From Anabaena catenula FACHB-362 (GTDB lineage Bacteria > Cyanobacteriota > Cyanobacteriia > Cyanobacteriales > Nostocaceae): a DNA stretch of 64,000 bases. Position numbers and translations under genes: made by a program. Each line of letters opens with the position of its first letter. The stretch's first letter is position 1. The stretch is from assembly GCF_014698735.1 (NCBI RefSeq), contig NZ_JACJTQ010000013.1, positions 62,001 to 126,000 of the forward strand, in the 5' to 3' direction. Shown here in pieces: positions 16,955-27,200 of the stretch. Below the pieces are notes generated by a model. The model was not told the origin of the DNA. It was given only the letters and a program-made list of their open reading frames with translations, and searched no databases.

Positions 16955-17764
16955 TCACGCTGATTTAAAGAATCTGATAATTTCCCGAACATGATCGAGA
17001 AATTGTCCATCACTAGAAAGTTGTGCGATCGCATTTCTGGCTTCTCTCGATAGACGTTCATGTTCAGATTGATTTGTAGCCCGTAATTCTTCTAAATTAG
17101 CCATAATTCGCGCTAGTTCTCGGCGGGTTTCTTCCGAAAACCGTTGTTGATTAGCTACTAAAGAATAAGACTGTTCTGGATTGAGTTGATCTTCTAAAGA
17201 TTGGATTTTTTGTTCAATTTCAGAAAAGCGATTCCGAAGTTCCAAAATATCTTCACGAGGATAAGTAAATGCTTGGCGAATCATTCTCAACCGAGCATAC
17301 AAATATTCATAAGCGCTGATAGCTGGACGCAGTAAAGTTAATAACAAAGCTGCACCAGAACTGATATATCCTACAGCACTAATACCAGTAGCGGCTAAGA
17401 TATAAAGACCAACGGCTGAAATTAAGTGTAAACCAATTGCCAGCCAGAAGGAACGCTTTGCCAAAACTTTCACATACTTAACTTGTTTTTCATCTACGGG
17501 AATATTTTTTTCAATTGATTCTGCTGCTTCTACTAAAACTTCTTTAGCTTGAAAATGCACATTCCAGGGAACTGTGACAATTACTAATAACCACCAAAAA
17601 CTTGCACCACCAATTACCCAATCGAGAAAATTACCAGCAGGTATATGTAACCATTGCAAAACCCCAAAAGCTAGTAATACTGTGACAACAATTCCCACAA
17701 TAGAACTGATAAAAAAGTTGAAATACATATTTTTTATCTTTGGTAAAACAGTTATCCCCATCAT
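16955..17764 (-). CDS. membrane protein with C-terminal coiled coil, function unknown
   Basis: A 269-residue protein. Four hydrophobic segments are visible: about 13-37 (FFISSIVGIVVTVLLAFGVL), 45-65 (WVIGGASFWWLLVIVTV), 106-130 and 132-146. The C-terminal 100 residues are charged and heptad-like (REDILELRNRFSEIEQKIQSLEDQL, then RRELARIMANLEELRATNQSEHERL), predicting a cytoplasmic coiled coil. I do not recognise a characterised family. It is transcribed in the same direction as the two genes to its right, with gaps of 137 and 43 bp. Confidence 0.75.
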   Translation of the reverse strand: MMGITVLPKIKNMYFNFFISSIVGIVVTVLLAFGVLQWLHIPAGNFLDWVIGGASFWWLLVIVTVPWNVHFQAKEVLVEAAESIEKNIPVDEKQVKYVKVLAKRSFWLAIGLHLISAVGLYILAATGISAVGYISSGAALLLTLLRPAISAYEYLYARLRMIRQAFTYPREDILELRNRFSEIEQKIQSLEDQLNPEQSYSLVANQQRFSEETRRELARIMANLEELRATNQSEHERLSREARNAIAQLSSDGQFLDHVREIIRFFKSA

Positions 17765-17901
17765 GGCTACAGGTTAGCTGTTATACTTCTGTCCCTGTGC
17801 TGGTTTTTCTAATAGCACATGGTAATTATAGAAATTTGGGATTTTGAACTTGAGTTTTTAGTCTGCTTACTTGTGATAGTTTTTGCAGTAGCACACACCA
17901 A

Positions 17902-18306
17902 CTAAAGAATCAGATAACTACGCCAAATTGGGTGAGTATTTTGACTATTTTTGTCTGGAAGCAGCAACCTCCAGCTTTTACCTTCTTTCTGAATTTGCAA
18001 ATAAAGTTCAAAGGGTTTTTGCGCTTGGGTAAAGCTGCGTTTTGGTAATTTGACTATGAGATTATAGGTTCCGCGCACACGGTAAGCAGGTAAATTTTCA
18101 ATCGTTAGGGGTTTTTGTTGAGTAATTGAAAGTCCCTGGATGTCAAATGCTTGGAAGTCTAAATCTAGCTTTTGGCTAAGTTGCTGTTGGGTTTGTTCTA
18201 CCTGGAGTGCGATCGCTTTTTGGACTAAATCATAAGTCGGTAGCAATACAATACTACTACAAGCTGTTAACAAAACTAAAATCACTGTCACAAACAACCG
18301 CACCAT
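17902..18306 (-). CDS. small lipoprotein-like protein, function unknown
   Basis: A 134-residue protein with a short basic start and hydrophobic stretch ending in LLTACSS, which fits a lipobox with Cys16 as the lipidated residue. The mature part is mainly beta, with YRVRGTYNLIVKLPKRS and PFELYLQIQKEGKSWRLL suggesting a small sandwich fold. No family recognised. It lies 43 bp downstream of the esterase gene on the same strand, so the two may be co-transcribed. Confidence 0.7.
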   Translation of the reverse strand: MVRLFVTVILVLLTACSSIVLLPTYDLVQKAIALQVEQTQQQLSQKLDLDFQAFDIQGLSITQQKPLTIENLPAYRVRGTYNLIVKLPKRSFTQAQKPFELYLQIQKEGKSWRLLLPDKNSQNTHPIWRSYLIL

Positions 18307-18349
18307 ATGCTTCTAAAAATTGTAAAATTTGATGATCAAGATGCTGAAA

Positions 18350-19552
18350 TTACTGGCTAAACAAAGCCCAAGCCAAAAACCTTTCAGTGTAATATAACGC
18401 TAATTGATTACTAACACCATTGAAAACCGCATCAAAAGCGTGTTCAGCCCAAGGAATTTCTAGAAAAACCGCAGTATTCCCAGAGTTATGTAAACGCTCA
18501 TACATCTGTCTACCAAATCGCGCTTCTACTAAATGATCACGACTACCATAAATTAATAAAGTTGGTGGTAAAGAACGAGTAACGTAATTTATCGGTGAAG
18601 CAATTTTATACTGTTGAGGAAATTCTGCTAAAGAGCCACCAATAAATGCTTTTAAAACTGCGCGACTGTTAATAGGATCAGGATGTGGTGGTGATTTGTA
18701 TCCTTCAGTTAAGTTAATAGGGCCGTAATAGTTTACCACAGCCAAAATAGATGGTGCATTTGGTTGATAAGCCGCCAACATCGCTAAGTGCGCTCCCGAA
18801 GAACGTCCTAATAATATCATGCGTTCTGAATCTGCTTCATATTCAGCAGCGTGTTTGCGAATAAAATTTAGGGCTGTATTTATATCATCTAATTGAGCCG
18901 GAAATTTATATTCGGGTGCGTGTCGATAATCAATAGCAAATACCGTATATCCGCGACTGGCAATATATTGATTAAATTCAGAATTTGCATGAGGATTGCC
19001 ATATTGCCAAGCTCCACCATAAATGACTACCAGCGCTGGATATTTCCCCACTGCTTGAGGTTGATAAACTTCCATTTTTAAAGCCATTCCTGCCGGATTA
19101 GCAAAAATAATCCCGGTTTGATGACGAGTTTTACCTAATGGAATACCTCGGAAAGTATTAATTAAACTAAAAGGACTGGGTTGCATCTTGGTGCTGACTT
19201 GGATAGGAATTTTGTCTAAATAATTGGCACCTAACCCTTGTTTCATCCCTTGCTCTATTTGCATTTGAGTTGTTGTAATATTCACTAGCACCAATGAACA
19301 AAATAACAATCCTATGCAGCTAAAAATGTATGCCAGACGCTGTATTTTACGCTGACGAATCCCAAAAAAAGAAAGCAATAAAGAAAGTACATTTAATATC
19401 AACAACCAAGGACTAACTTCTGGCGCTCCTACTGCCAGTTTAAGTAAAAACATATTGGGAGCAGGAATAATAATCCAAGCACTGAGGAATAGACTAATTA
19501 AACTTAGTAATAATGCGAGCAAGGAAAACAATATTTTACTTTGATAGAACAT
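18350..19552 (-). CDS. alpha/beta-hydrolase (esterase/lipase-like) with N-terminal membrane region
   Basis: A 400-residue protein. The first ~105 residues contain three hydrophobic segments, then a linker. The hydrolase domain shows the oxyanion-hole strand LVVIYGGAWQYGNP (where HGG is common, here YGG), YRHAPEYKFPAQLDD, and the nucleophile elbow ILLGRSSGAHLAM (GxSxG). The acid is probably in LLIYGSRDHLVEARFG and the His in PWAEHAFDAVF. This is the acetyl-esterase/BD-FAE-like pattern. The membrane anchor suggests action at a membrane; the substrate is unknown. Confidence 0.85.
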   Translation of the reverse strand: MFYQSKILFSLLALLLSLISLFLSAWIIIPAPNMFLLKLAVGAPEVSPWLLILNVLSLLLSFFGIRQRKIQRLAYIFSCIGLLFCSLVLVNITTTQMQIEQGMKQGLGANYLDKIPIQVSTKMQPSPFSLINTFRGIPLGKTRHQTGIIFANPAGMALKMEVYQPQAVGKYPALVVIYGGAWQYGNPHANSEFNQYIASRGYTVFAIDYRHAPEYKFPAQLDDINTALNFIRKHAAEYEADSERMILLGRSSGAHLAMLAAYQPNAPSILAVVNYYGPINLTEGYKSPPHPDPINSRAVLKAFIGGSLAEFPQQYKIASPINYVTRSLPPTLLIYGSRDHLVEARFGRQMYERLHNSGNTAVFLEIPWAEHAFDAVFNGVSNQLALYYTERFLAWALFSQ

Positions 19553-19906
19553 TTAACATCAACCAATTTAGTCTATTTTATACCATTTTTGACGTTGATT
19601 CATACTGATAGACTACGCCAATGCGAAGGGAATAGAAATATCTACAAAATCAGCCTTGCGTGTATTGCTCTGTGATAATTATGCTCTCAATTGGTGTCAT
19701 TTTTACCGCCATATACATATCCATATACATATAATTTAATTTTGTAGTTAACTATATCACAACCGAAAAGGTATTAAATAGCAATAATTACCAGCCATAA
19801 TGCCGATTACTTATTCAAAATCAAGTACCTTTCTAACTAAAGAAAGATAATTAAATTGCTTGCAATAGTTATATTTACATCTAAATTAATCTGAGGATAC
19901 AAAATA
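19553..19906. other. 354-bp AT-rich intergenic region
   Basis: Lies between the divergent esterase and dioxygenase genes and must hold both promoters. A partial tandem CATATACATATC-type repeat occurs at about 19711-19732. Nothing else recognised. Confidence 0.5.
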
Positions 19907-20788
19907 ATGTATAAACTTCACCAGATAGCTCACAATAAACTCTTAAAAAAGATTAATACAATTCCCTTGATACGATATCAAGGTGAATTAGCTTATCAAG
20001 AAGCAGTAAAAAAACATATTATCAATCTGCCTCATCTTTCAAAAAGTGATCTTGATTTAGTAAATACAATGAAAAAGGAAGGTGTTGTAATTACTTCATT
20101 AGAAGAATTAGCTATACCATCTACCTATCGATTACTAGATGGCGTAAAAAATATTATGCCCAGATTAGAAAAAAATGTTCATAGTCATGAAAAACAATTT
20201 GTTTTTCATGCTAGTTCCCGGCAAATAATGCAATATCCAGAAATATTTTTGTGGGGACTAGAACAACGTTTACTTAACATTGTTGAGAATTACTTTGGTT
20301 TTCCAGTAGCCTATCATGGTGTATATTTTCGTAGAGATATCACCAATCAATTAGAGAAAGGTTCAAGATTATGGCATATAGATAGTGAAGCTCGAAGGGT
20401 CATGAAAATTATCATTTATTTAAATGATGTTGATGAGAACCAAGGACCATTTCAATATATTTCTCAGTCTTTAACTTCACACATAGCTCATTCTTTAAAA
20501 TATGTATGTGGTTATATTCTCGACAAAACCATGCAAGAGGTTATATCTTCGGAAAATTATAATTCATGTCTTGGTTCTAACGGTACAGTGATATTTGCTG
20601 CTACAGACAGTATATTTCATCGTGGGAAAATACCCATAACATCAGATAGATTTACTCTCTTTTTTGATTATACACCCCGAAGTAAAAAGCATTCATTTTA
20701 TAGTAGTATATCCTTGCCCTATGAAGACTTAACTTTATTAGCAGAAAATTTTTCAGAATCACAAAAAAAGCATATTCTTTGGCAATAA
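19907..20788 (+). CDS. phytanoyl-CoA-dioxygenase-family (PhyH) protein
   Basis: A 293-residue protein of the non-haem Fe(II)/2-oxoglutarate dioxygenase type. The metal-binding H-x-D is visible in LWHIDSEARRVMKIIIYLNDV; the PhyH-type strand DVDENQGPFQYI follows; the distal His and 2-oxoglutarate-binding Arg are likely in IFHRGKIPITSDRFTLFFDYT. Such enzymes hydroxylate small molecules or lipids; the substrate is unknown. The coding sequence is AT-rich compared with the housekeeping genes and has long AT-rich flanks, which is compatible with acquisition by transfer but not proof. No biosynthetic partners are adjacent. Confidence 0.8.
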   Translation: MYKLHQIAHNKLLKKINTIPLIRYQGELAYQEAVKKHIINLPHLSKSDLDLVNTMKKEGVVITSLEELAIPSTYRLLDGVKNIMPRLEKNVHSHEKQFVFHASSRQIMQYPEIFLWGLEQRLLNIVENYFGFPVAYHGVYFRRDITNQLEKGSRLWHIDSEARRVMKIIIYLNDVDENQGPFQYISQSLTSHIAHSLKYVCGYILDKTMQEVISSENYNSCLGSNGTVIFAATDSIFHRGKIPITSDRFTLFFDYTPRSKKHSFYSSISLPYEDLTLLAENFSESQKKHILWQ

Positions 20789-21103
20789 AAAATCGATGAA
20801 TGAACAACCAATTTCTAAGTATTGCAGGTGACAGTGTGAAAAGTCTTTTGGCATCTAGGTTTTATAGCGTTTCCTAGTCTGGTGAAGTACAAAATCATCT
20901 GCGTTTATCTGCGTCCATCTGTCTTGAAAAGTTTCCTACGCCGGGAAACCCGGCTTCGAGGAACTTTTCGCTGCGTTTAATTATTACAGCTTGTACCTCA
21001 TTTGAATGGTAATTGCTATATCAATGGCTTACGCCATACCACCATGTAGAGATTAGGAAATTTCTCTACAAGATGGCTTATTTAAATGCTAATTGCTGTA
21101 AAA
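20789..21103. repeat. repeat-bearing intergenic region (315 bp)
   Basis: No gene. A 43-bp repeat at 20824-20866 (GCAGGTGACAG start, TCTAGGTTTTATA end) is shared with 24084-24133. A hairpin at 20926-20969 pairs GAAAAGTTTCCT with AGGAACTTTTC around a CCGGGAAACCCGG core. A GTACCTCATTTGAA motif at about 20993 resembles 55430. Confidence 0.7.
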
Positions 21104-22327
21104 TCAGTCAGTTTTTAAGGTTTTACTAAAAATGCGATAATACAACCAAGTTGTAAATTCCTTGATGGGAAACAGCAAATATGTCAGCGGGTTTACCGTG
21201 ACAATAATATTCCTAAAATCCCGCTTGGCTAAAAACAAAATCCCTCGTGCTACTTGGGTTGCTGACATCACACCATAAGGATTTAGTTGACTCTTAAACG
21301 GTCCCAAGATTAACTTGCGAATTACACAAACTCTATCTAGCTGCTTGAGAGTAATAATATCCCCTAAGGCTCTTTTACTGAGTTCATACAGGGGACTCAA
21401 GGCTGGGGAAACCTCCGCTTCAGAAGTGTTCACCCAAATTTCCTTAGTTGCTTTGGCGAATGGGCCTGTAACAGTTGCAGAAAATATATCTATCAACCGC
21501 AACGCCGAAAAGGTGTTCACTTCATAGGAATTTTGAATTGCTGCCGAAGTGCGATCGCTATAAACATTCACGCCATGATTGATAATTAGAATATCCACTT
21601 TCTCTAATCTGGCTTGTAGTTCCGCTTCATTACCCAATTCCCAAGCCAGCACTTTCACCCCAGCTTGCGGCTGTATTTTGTCGGGATTGGTGCTTAATGC
21701 CACAACTGTAGCATTGTGCTTCAGCAATTCTGCCGCTAATGCTTGTCCTAAAGCACCAGATGCACCCGTCAAAGCCACGGTTTTACCTTTGACAGAAAGT
21801 CCTGTTCCCAATATTTTATCCACTAAAGGAAAGACACCACTGTAATAAGCGTTAACATCATCAAAATGATGTCGCCAATGATAAGTTCTATTCACCAGCC
21901 AAACGGAAGGAATTGTCTGCAAAGGTCCAGGTAGGTGGTTGTAGTCTGTATCAATGGTTCCTTGGAAATAGCGCCCAGATGCACCATACAAAAAAGTTAC
22001 AGCATAGATGACTCCCAACCATAACCCCCATTGCTGGCCGAGTAAGGCAAGTGCTGTTAATATGACTACCAGTAAACTCGACTCTAATATGTCATGGTAA
22101 AGCTGGGAATCCAGATAAGCTTTCTGGGAAACTAACGATAAATCCCGACGATAAGCCGCATGGTGCTTATTGTGCCATTTAGCCAGCCAAGTTACCTGGT
22201 GACACAAAGCATGGTAGCTGTCCCTTAATATTTCTGCGAGTAATAGGGAGAATAACCCCCAAGCCGCAAACTGCACGCAGGTGTTTACTAAAACCCAATC
22301 AATTGTTAAGCTTTCAGCCAGTCTCAT
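21104..22327 (-). CDS. fatty-acid-hydroxylase/sterol-desaturase domain fused to a short-chain dehydrogenase
   Basis: A 407-residue protein starting at ATG 22327. The N-terminal ~170 residues are membrane-embedded and carry di-iron histidine motifs: HALCH (about 39-43), HNKHH (about 52-56) and HWRHH (about 155). The second half is a Rossmann-fold SDR with TGASGALGQA (NADP-binding glycine motif), NHG (IINHGVN) and an active-site YxxxK in PLYELSKRA. The pairing would allow hydroxylation and then oxidation or reduction of a lipid at one membrane site; the substrate is unknown. Homologues of this bifunctional layout are annotated in cyanobacteria. Transcribed alone. Confidence 0.85.
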   Translation of the reverse strand: MRLAESLTIDWVLVNTCVQFAAWGLFSLLLAEILRDSYHALCHQVTWLAKWHNKHHAAYRRDLSLVSQKAYLDSQLYHDILESSLLVVILTALALLGQQWGLWLGVIYAVTFLYGASGRYFQGTIDTDYNHLPGPLQTIPSVWLVNRTYHWRHHFDDVNAYYSGVFPLVDKILGTGLSVKGKTVALTGASGALGQALAAELLKHNATVVALSTNPDKIQPQAGVKVLAWELGNEAELQARLEKVDILIINHGVNVYSDRTSAAIQNSYEVNTFSALRLIDIFSATVTGPFAKATKEIWVNTSEAEVSPALSPLYELSKRALGDIITLKQLDRVCVIRKLILGPFKSQLNPYGVMSATQVARGILFLAKRDFRNIIVTVNPLTYLLFPIKEFTTWLYYRIFSKTLKTD

Positions 22328-22330
22328 CAC

Positions 22331-23100
22331 GTTTTTGTTGACACCATTTATTCTTAATTATTCTTCATAATAGATAATAGGTAAGACGTAATGGGTAAAA
22401 TTTTTTTCCAATCCCCAATTTTTTGAGGTTTTGAATATGCTTGCTTCCTGCCCAATCCATGTCACTACAAAGCGAGGATTAAATATATAAATCGCTTTCA
22501 ATAATATTGGAATGTATTTAAATGCGCTAGTACTTAAGTGTATGAAGTCGTCACTTTTGAATCAGCACAGGTGACTCTTGACAGGAAGACAACGGAGTTT
22601 AATCAAGAATTAAACCTTTTTCCCAATTACCCATTACCAGCCTAAACTAGATGACTAGTACACAAGGGTAGCCGTCAACCAACTATTAAAAATCCCTGAA
22701 AAGCTTATACAATCTGCTTTTTAAATTTTTTAATTTTTAATTCTGCCCTGCGGTACCAGCAACTTGGGTAAATATCTTTTTTGATAAGTTTAACAAAATC
22801 AAGTATCAACTTTACTAGTTTATTCATAAAAATAAATATTATTAAATATGAATAATTATGGCGGGTTAGGGACTGCCGAACTAAAGCGTTCCAACTAATC
22901 GGGTCAACTAGACAGTCTGCAATTGATATTCGACAGTTAACATACCCAACAAAATTGTATAATCTATATTTTGCTGATTAACGGGACTTAGATAAAAATT
23001 CAAGTTTTTCTTAATCATGTGGTCATAATTATTTTTTCTTCATGCTCCACAGCTTATCTGCTTTTCAAACTTATTTTCACACAGACAGGATTGCTATATT
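22331..23100. other. 770-bp intergenic region without a recognised gene
   Basis: Separates two divergent genes. AT-rich with a short GC-richer island at about 22860-22925 that could fold (GGGACTGCC near 22868 and GACAGTC near 22911). No ORF, tRNA or known RNA family recognised; a leader or small RNA is possible. Confidence 0.45.
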
Positions 23101-24063
23101 ATGACATTATTTAATCCAGAAGATTGTTTAATTTTAGTGGTCGATGATGTCAAACTAAATTTGCAAGTCATAGCCAATATTCTAGATAAAGTTGGCTATG
23201 AATATACCTTAGTATCCAATGGTAATCAAGCTTTAGAACGTGCCAAATCGGCTCGTCCAGACTTAATCTTATTAGACTTAATGATGCCAGAAATGGATGG
23301 TTTAGAGGTATGTGAACAAATTCAAAATAATCCTGAATTATCGGAAATTCCGATTATTTTTATTTCTGCTAGTAAACAACAAGATCATTTGCTGCAAGCT
23401 TTTGAAAAAGGAGCAGTTGATTACATTACAAAACCCTTTTATGCAGCGGAACTTCTAGCTCGTGTGAGAATGCATTTAGAACTAAAATATTCACGGCAAG
23501 AATTGAAAAAATTATTACATGAACAAGGAGAATTGGTCAAAAAATTAGAAACATTAGCCAATACAGATCCATTGACTGGGGTTTGGAACCGTCGTTATCT
23601 TTTAATGATAGCAGAACAAGAAATAAAGCGTAGTCAAAGATATTATTTGTCTTTTGCTGTTCTTTTAATAGATATTGACTATTTTAAACGAATTAACGAT
23701 ACATTTGGACATAGTATAGGAGATGAAGTCATTATATTCATGACCAAAACTGTCCTCAGTTATTTGCGTCAAGTAGATTCTTTTGGTAGATTTGGAGGTG
23801 AAGAATTTGTAGTATTATTACCAGAAACGAATATCAATGCAGCCATAATAGTAGCTGAACGTATCCGAGAAAATATTAACAATCAATATATTTTTGTCGG
23901 AGAAAAAAAAGTATCAATTACAGTCAGTATTGGTATAGCCAGCTATAACTCGGCAGACAAGACTATTGATACTATCATTCAACGAGCCGATAAGGCACTT
24001 TATCAAGCCAAAAATCAAGGACGCAACCGCGTAATTGCTGATACAGCAGGGAATAGGGAATAG
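23101..24063 (+). CDS. response regulator with GGDEF domain (diguanylate cyclase)
   Basis: A 320-residue PleD/WspR-like protein. Residues 10-130 form a receiver with acidic VVDDVK, phospho-acceptor D59 (LILLDLMMPEMDG) and K in FIKP-type YITKPF. Residues 150-315 form the GGDEF domain: DPLTGVWNRRY, active-site GGEEF at 232-236, and an inhibitory I-site RQVD at 223-226, exactly five residues before GGEEF. It should make c-di-GMP upon phosphorylation, with product inhibition. No EAL domain is present. It converges on the large hybrid kinase at 24268, a plausible partner, though pairing is only inferred. Confidence 0.95.
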   Translation: MTLFNPEDCLILVVDDVKLNLQVIANILDKVGYEYTLVSNGNQALERAKSARPDLILLDLMMPEMDGLEVCEQIQNNPELSEIPIIFISASKQQDHLLQAFEKGAVDYITKPFYAAELLARVRMHLELKYSRQELKKLLHEQGELVKKLETLANTDPLTGVWNRRYLLMIAEQEIKRSQRYYLSFAVLLIDIDYFKRINDTFGHSIGDEVIIFMTKTVLSYLRQVDSFGRFGGEEFVVLLPETNINAAIIVAERIRENINNQYIFVGEKKVSITVSIGIASYNSADKTIDTIIQRADKALYQAKNQGRNRVIADTAGNRE

Positions 24064-24267
24064 GGAAAGAAGTTGGATATATAGCAGGTGACAGGGGACA
24101 GTCTGAAGAGTCTTTTGGTGTCTAGGTTTTATAATCAGTTGGTGTCCTAACCGTCCTGTCTGTTGCTATAAGTAGTCGGACAAAATTAAAAAAGTAGGGC
24201 TGTAGCTTGCTTCTCCAAAGGGGTACACTACAGACTAAAATCTAAAATCCAAAATTGCGTGATTTCT
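24064..24267. repeat. dispersed repeat between convergent signalling genes
   Basis: 24084-24133 matches 20824-20866 (both GCAGGTGACA to TCTAGGTTTTATA). It is followed at 24139-24168 by GTGTCCTAACCGTCCTGTC, a diverged copy of the outer end of the 170-bp element. A GGGAATA array overlaps the end of the upstream gene (about 24050-24066). Confidence 0.75.
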
Positions 24268-27200
24268 TTAAATCAAAGTTTCTAGTGCTTTTCGTACAGA
24301 TGGAAATTGCTCCATTATTAATGGTAGTTGATCCATATTAAAAGCATCCAAGTTACTGTGCAGAGAATTAGCATAATCCACTAATAATTGACAGTCATAC
24401 TCTTGTCCCCATGCCTCTAATCGTTGAATAAACTGCTTTATTTGCCGAATTTTAAGAGTTTTACGTAAAGTATTCCAGACCATTTCTTCTTCTTGTTCTA
24501 ATTTAATTAATAATTCTGATAAATTTATCGGAACTCTTAATAATTTATGACTATTAATATGACTGTGAAAGCTATCTGATTGATTCTGATTTTCAACTAT
24601 ACTCAGCGGTTGTAAATGTTTCCTCAGTTCTGTTAAAAGTTGGATACGACTAATAGGTTTGCATAAAAACCCCTGACAGATTCGCTCAAGTTCATACTGC
24701 TCTTGGGGCTGAGATGAAGCAGTGATAATCACTATAGGAATATTTTGGGTTTCTTCATCTTGTTTGAGATGTTTTGCGGTTTCTTTTCCATCCATGTAGG
24801 GCATTTTTATATCCAGCAAAATCAAATCGGGTTGGTGTAATTGAGCTAAATGAATGGCTTTTTGTCCATCTTCTGCAAGCAGAACCAGATGATGAGTTTT
24901 ATCAAAATATCCCTTGATTAATTCCCGATTTGAATCTACATCATCCACAACTAAAATTGTACTGGGGTTGAATTGGTTCAAATGGTCATCTTGGTAAGAT
25001 TCTGTAACTATTTGTGTCAACTCAAGCGCAGGTGAAACTGTTGGAAAAACGAAAGTGAAAATACTACCTATTCCCAATTCACTTTGGACTGTCACCATTC
25101 CCCCCATCATATTAATTAATCGTTGAGTGATTGCTAGTCCTAAACCTGTACCTCCATATTTGCGGTTGCTTTGTCCGGCACTTTGAACAAAAGCCTCAAA
25201 AATGCTCTTTTGTTGACTACGTTCAATACCAATACCTGTATCTTCAACAGCAATTTCTAACCAGATTTTTTCGACATTATTTGTACAATAGGGATGAGCG
25301 CGAATAGATATTTGAATATGTCCTTTTTCGGTGAACTTCAACGCATTGCCGACAACATTAAAAAGAATTTGGCGCAAACGAATTTCATCAATATAAACAG
25401 CTTGAGGTAATGTGTCCTCAATATTGGAGCGAAGAATTAAATTCTTTGCGGTTGCAGTTGGGTTAAATATTTGTAATATTTCTTGAATTAATGCCCGTAA
25501 ATCTATAGGTTCATAGTGGAGTTCAAGTTTGCCAGCTTCAATTTTAGAAAGGTCAAGAATATCATTAATCAATGCGAGTAGAGTTCTACTACTGGTAGTA
25601 ATTGCTTCAACATAAGCGGCGATAGGAGCTTCTGTGACAGCAGATTGTAATAAGTCGGCAAAACCCAAAATAGCATTCATCGGAGTACGAATTTCGTGAC
25701 TCATATTCGCAAGAAATTCGCTTTTCGCTTGGTTAGCAGTTTCTGCTTGCCGTTTTGCTTCCTCCAGTGCCAAGTTTTTCAGGGTCAGTTCTTCTTCAGC
25801 TTGTTTGCGAGCCGTTATGTCCATAACAGTTCCAAAGTAGCGAATAACTTCACCTGCTTCATTGGATAAAGCTACCGCTTGGCCAGATACCCAAATGATC
25901 TCTCCATTAGGCTTACAGTAACGATATTCCATTGAGAAAGCACGCCCTTGTTGGATAGCGCTATTCCATTCAGTCATAATCTTTTCTTGGTCATCGGGAT
26001 GAAGTGCCTGAATCCAGCCCTTACCTAGAGCCTCTAGCATGGACATTCCGGTCAATTCTGAGCAACGGGGATTGATATACGAGCAGTTACCTTGGTCGTC
26101 AGTTTGAAAAATCCCAACGGGTGCATGGGTGACTAAAATTCTATAGCGTTGCTCACTTTCTCTCAGTGCGGCTTCGGCTCGTTTGCGATAGCTGATATCA
26201 GTTTCTAAGCCTACCATTCGCATGAGATTACCTGCTTGATCCCAGAGTGCTTGCCCCCGATCAAGAATCCACATATAGCTGCCGTCTCGGCGCTGTACAC
26301 GGTACTCTACGCTGAAAAATGGTGTTTTTCGGTTGAGGTGATCGTTAAGCCTCTGGCTGACGTTTTCTATATCCTCTGGATGAATGTGCCTGAACCACTT
26401 CTCCATAAAGTCAGTTAACTCATGGGTTTGAAAACCACGCATTTCTTTCCAACGGTCTGATAAGAAAACTGCGTTGGTTTGCAGATTCCAATCCCAAATT
26501 CCGTCATTACTGCCACGTAGAGCCAGTTGCCACCGTTGTTCGCTGTCACGGAGGGCTGATTCTGTATGTTTGCGTTCGGCTTCAAGCCGCGTTTTTTCGC
26601 TGACATCATCGAGAACATAAGAAAAACGAGGGCGATTGCTATTGGCAAGGCCAATGTAACAAACTGTTCCAGACAACCATTTTACTTTTCCATCTGTGGT
26701 GTGTTGATATTCAAACCGAACTGGTTGACCTGTGCGTTGACTCTCTCGATAGTGAGTTATCCAGAGGCGAATATATTCTGGAGGTGTACCCATTTGACTG
26801 GCAAGTTGATTTTGCAGTAGCTCTGGGGTAGTCTTGAAAAATTGAGCAGATGCAGAGTTATCAGATAGATGTAAGATGTCATCATCTAGTAGTTCCACCA
26901 CACCCATCATCATCGGTGCAGAATCATAAAAGCTCCGCACTGTTGCCTCTCTTTCCCTCAGTGCGGCTTCGGCTTGTTGAGCGCGGACTAACTCTTGTTG
27001 CAAACGTTGATTTGCGGCTTGTAATTCAGTAGTCCTTTCGGCTACTTTCGCTTCCAGTTCTATATTCGCTTTTTGGACTTGCTCTAGTAAAGTTCCTTGT
27101 TGAATAGCATTGGCTACTTGTATTGATAGGTGTTCTAGAAACTCTATTTCATCAGGTTGCCACTGACGCACATCTATACAGCTGTGGGCAATCAGCAATC

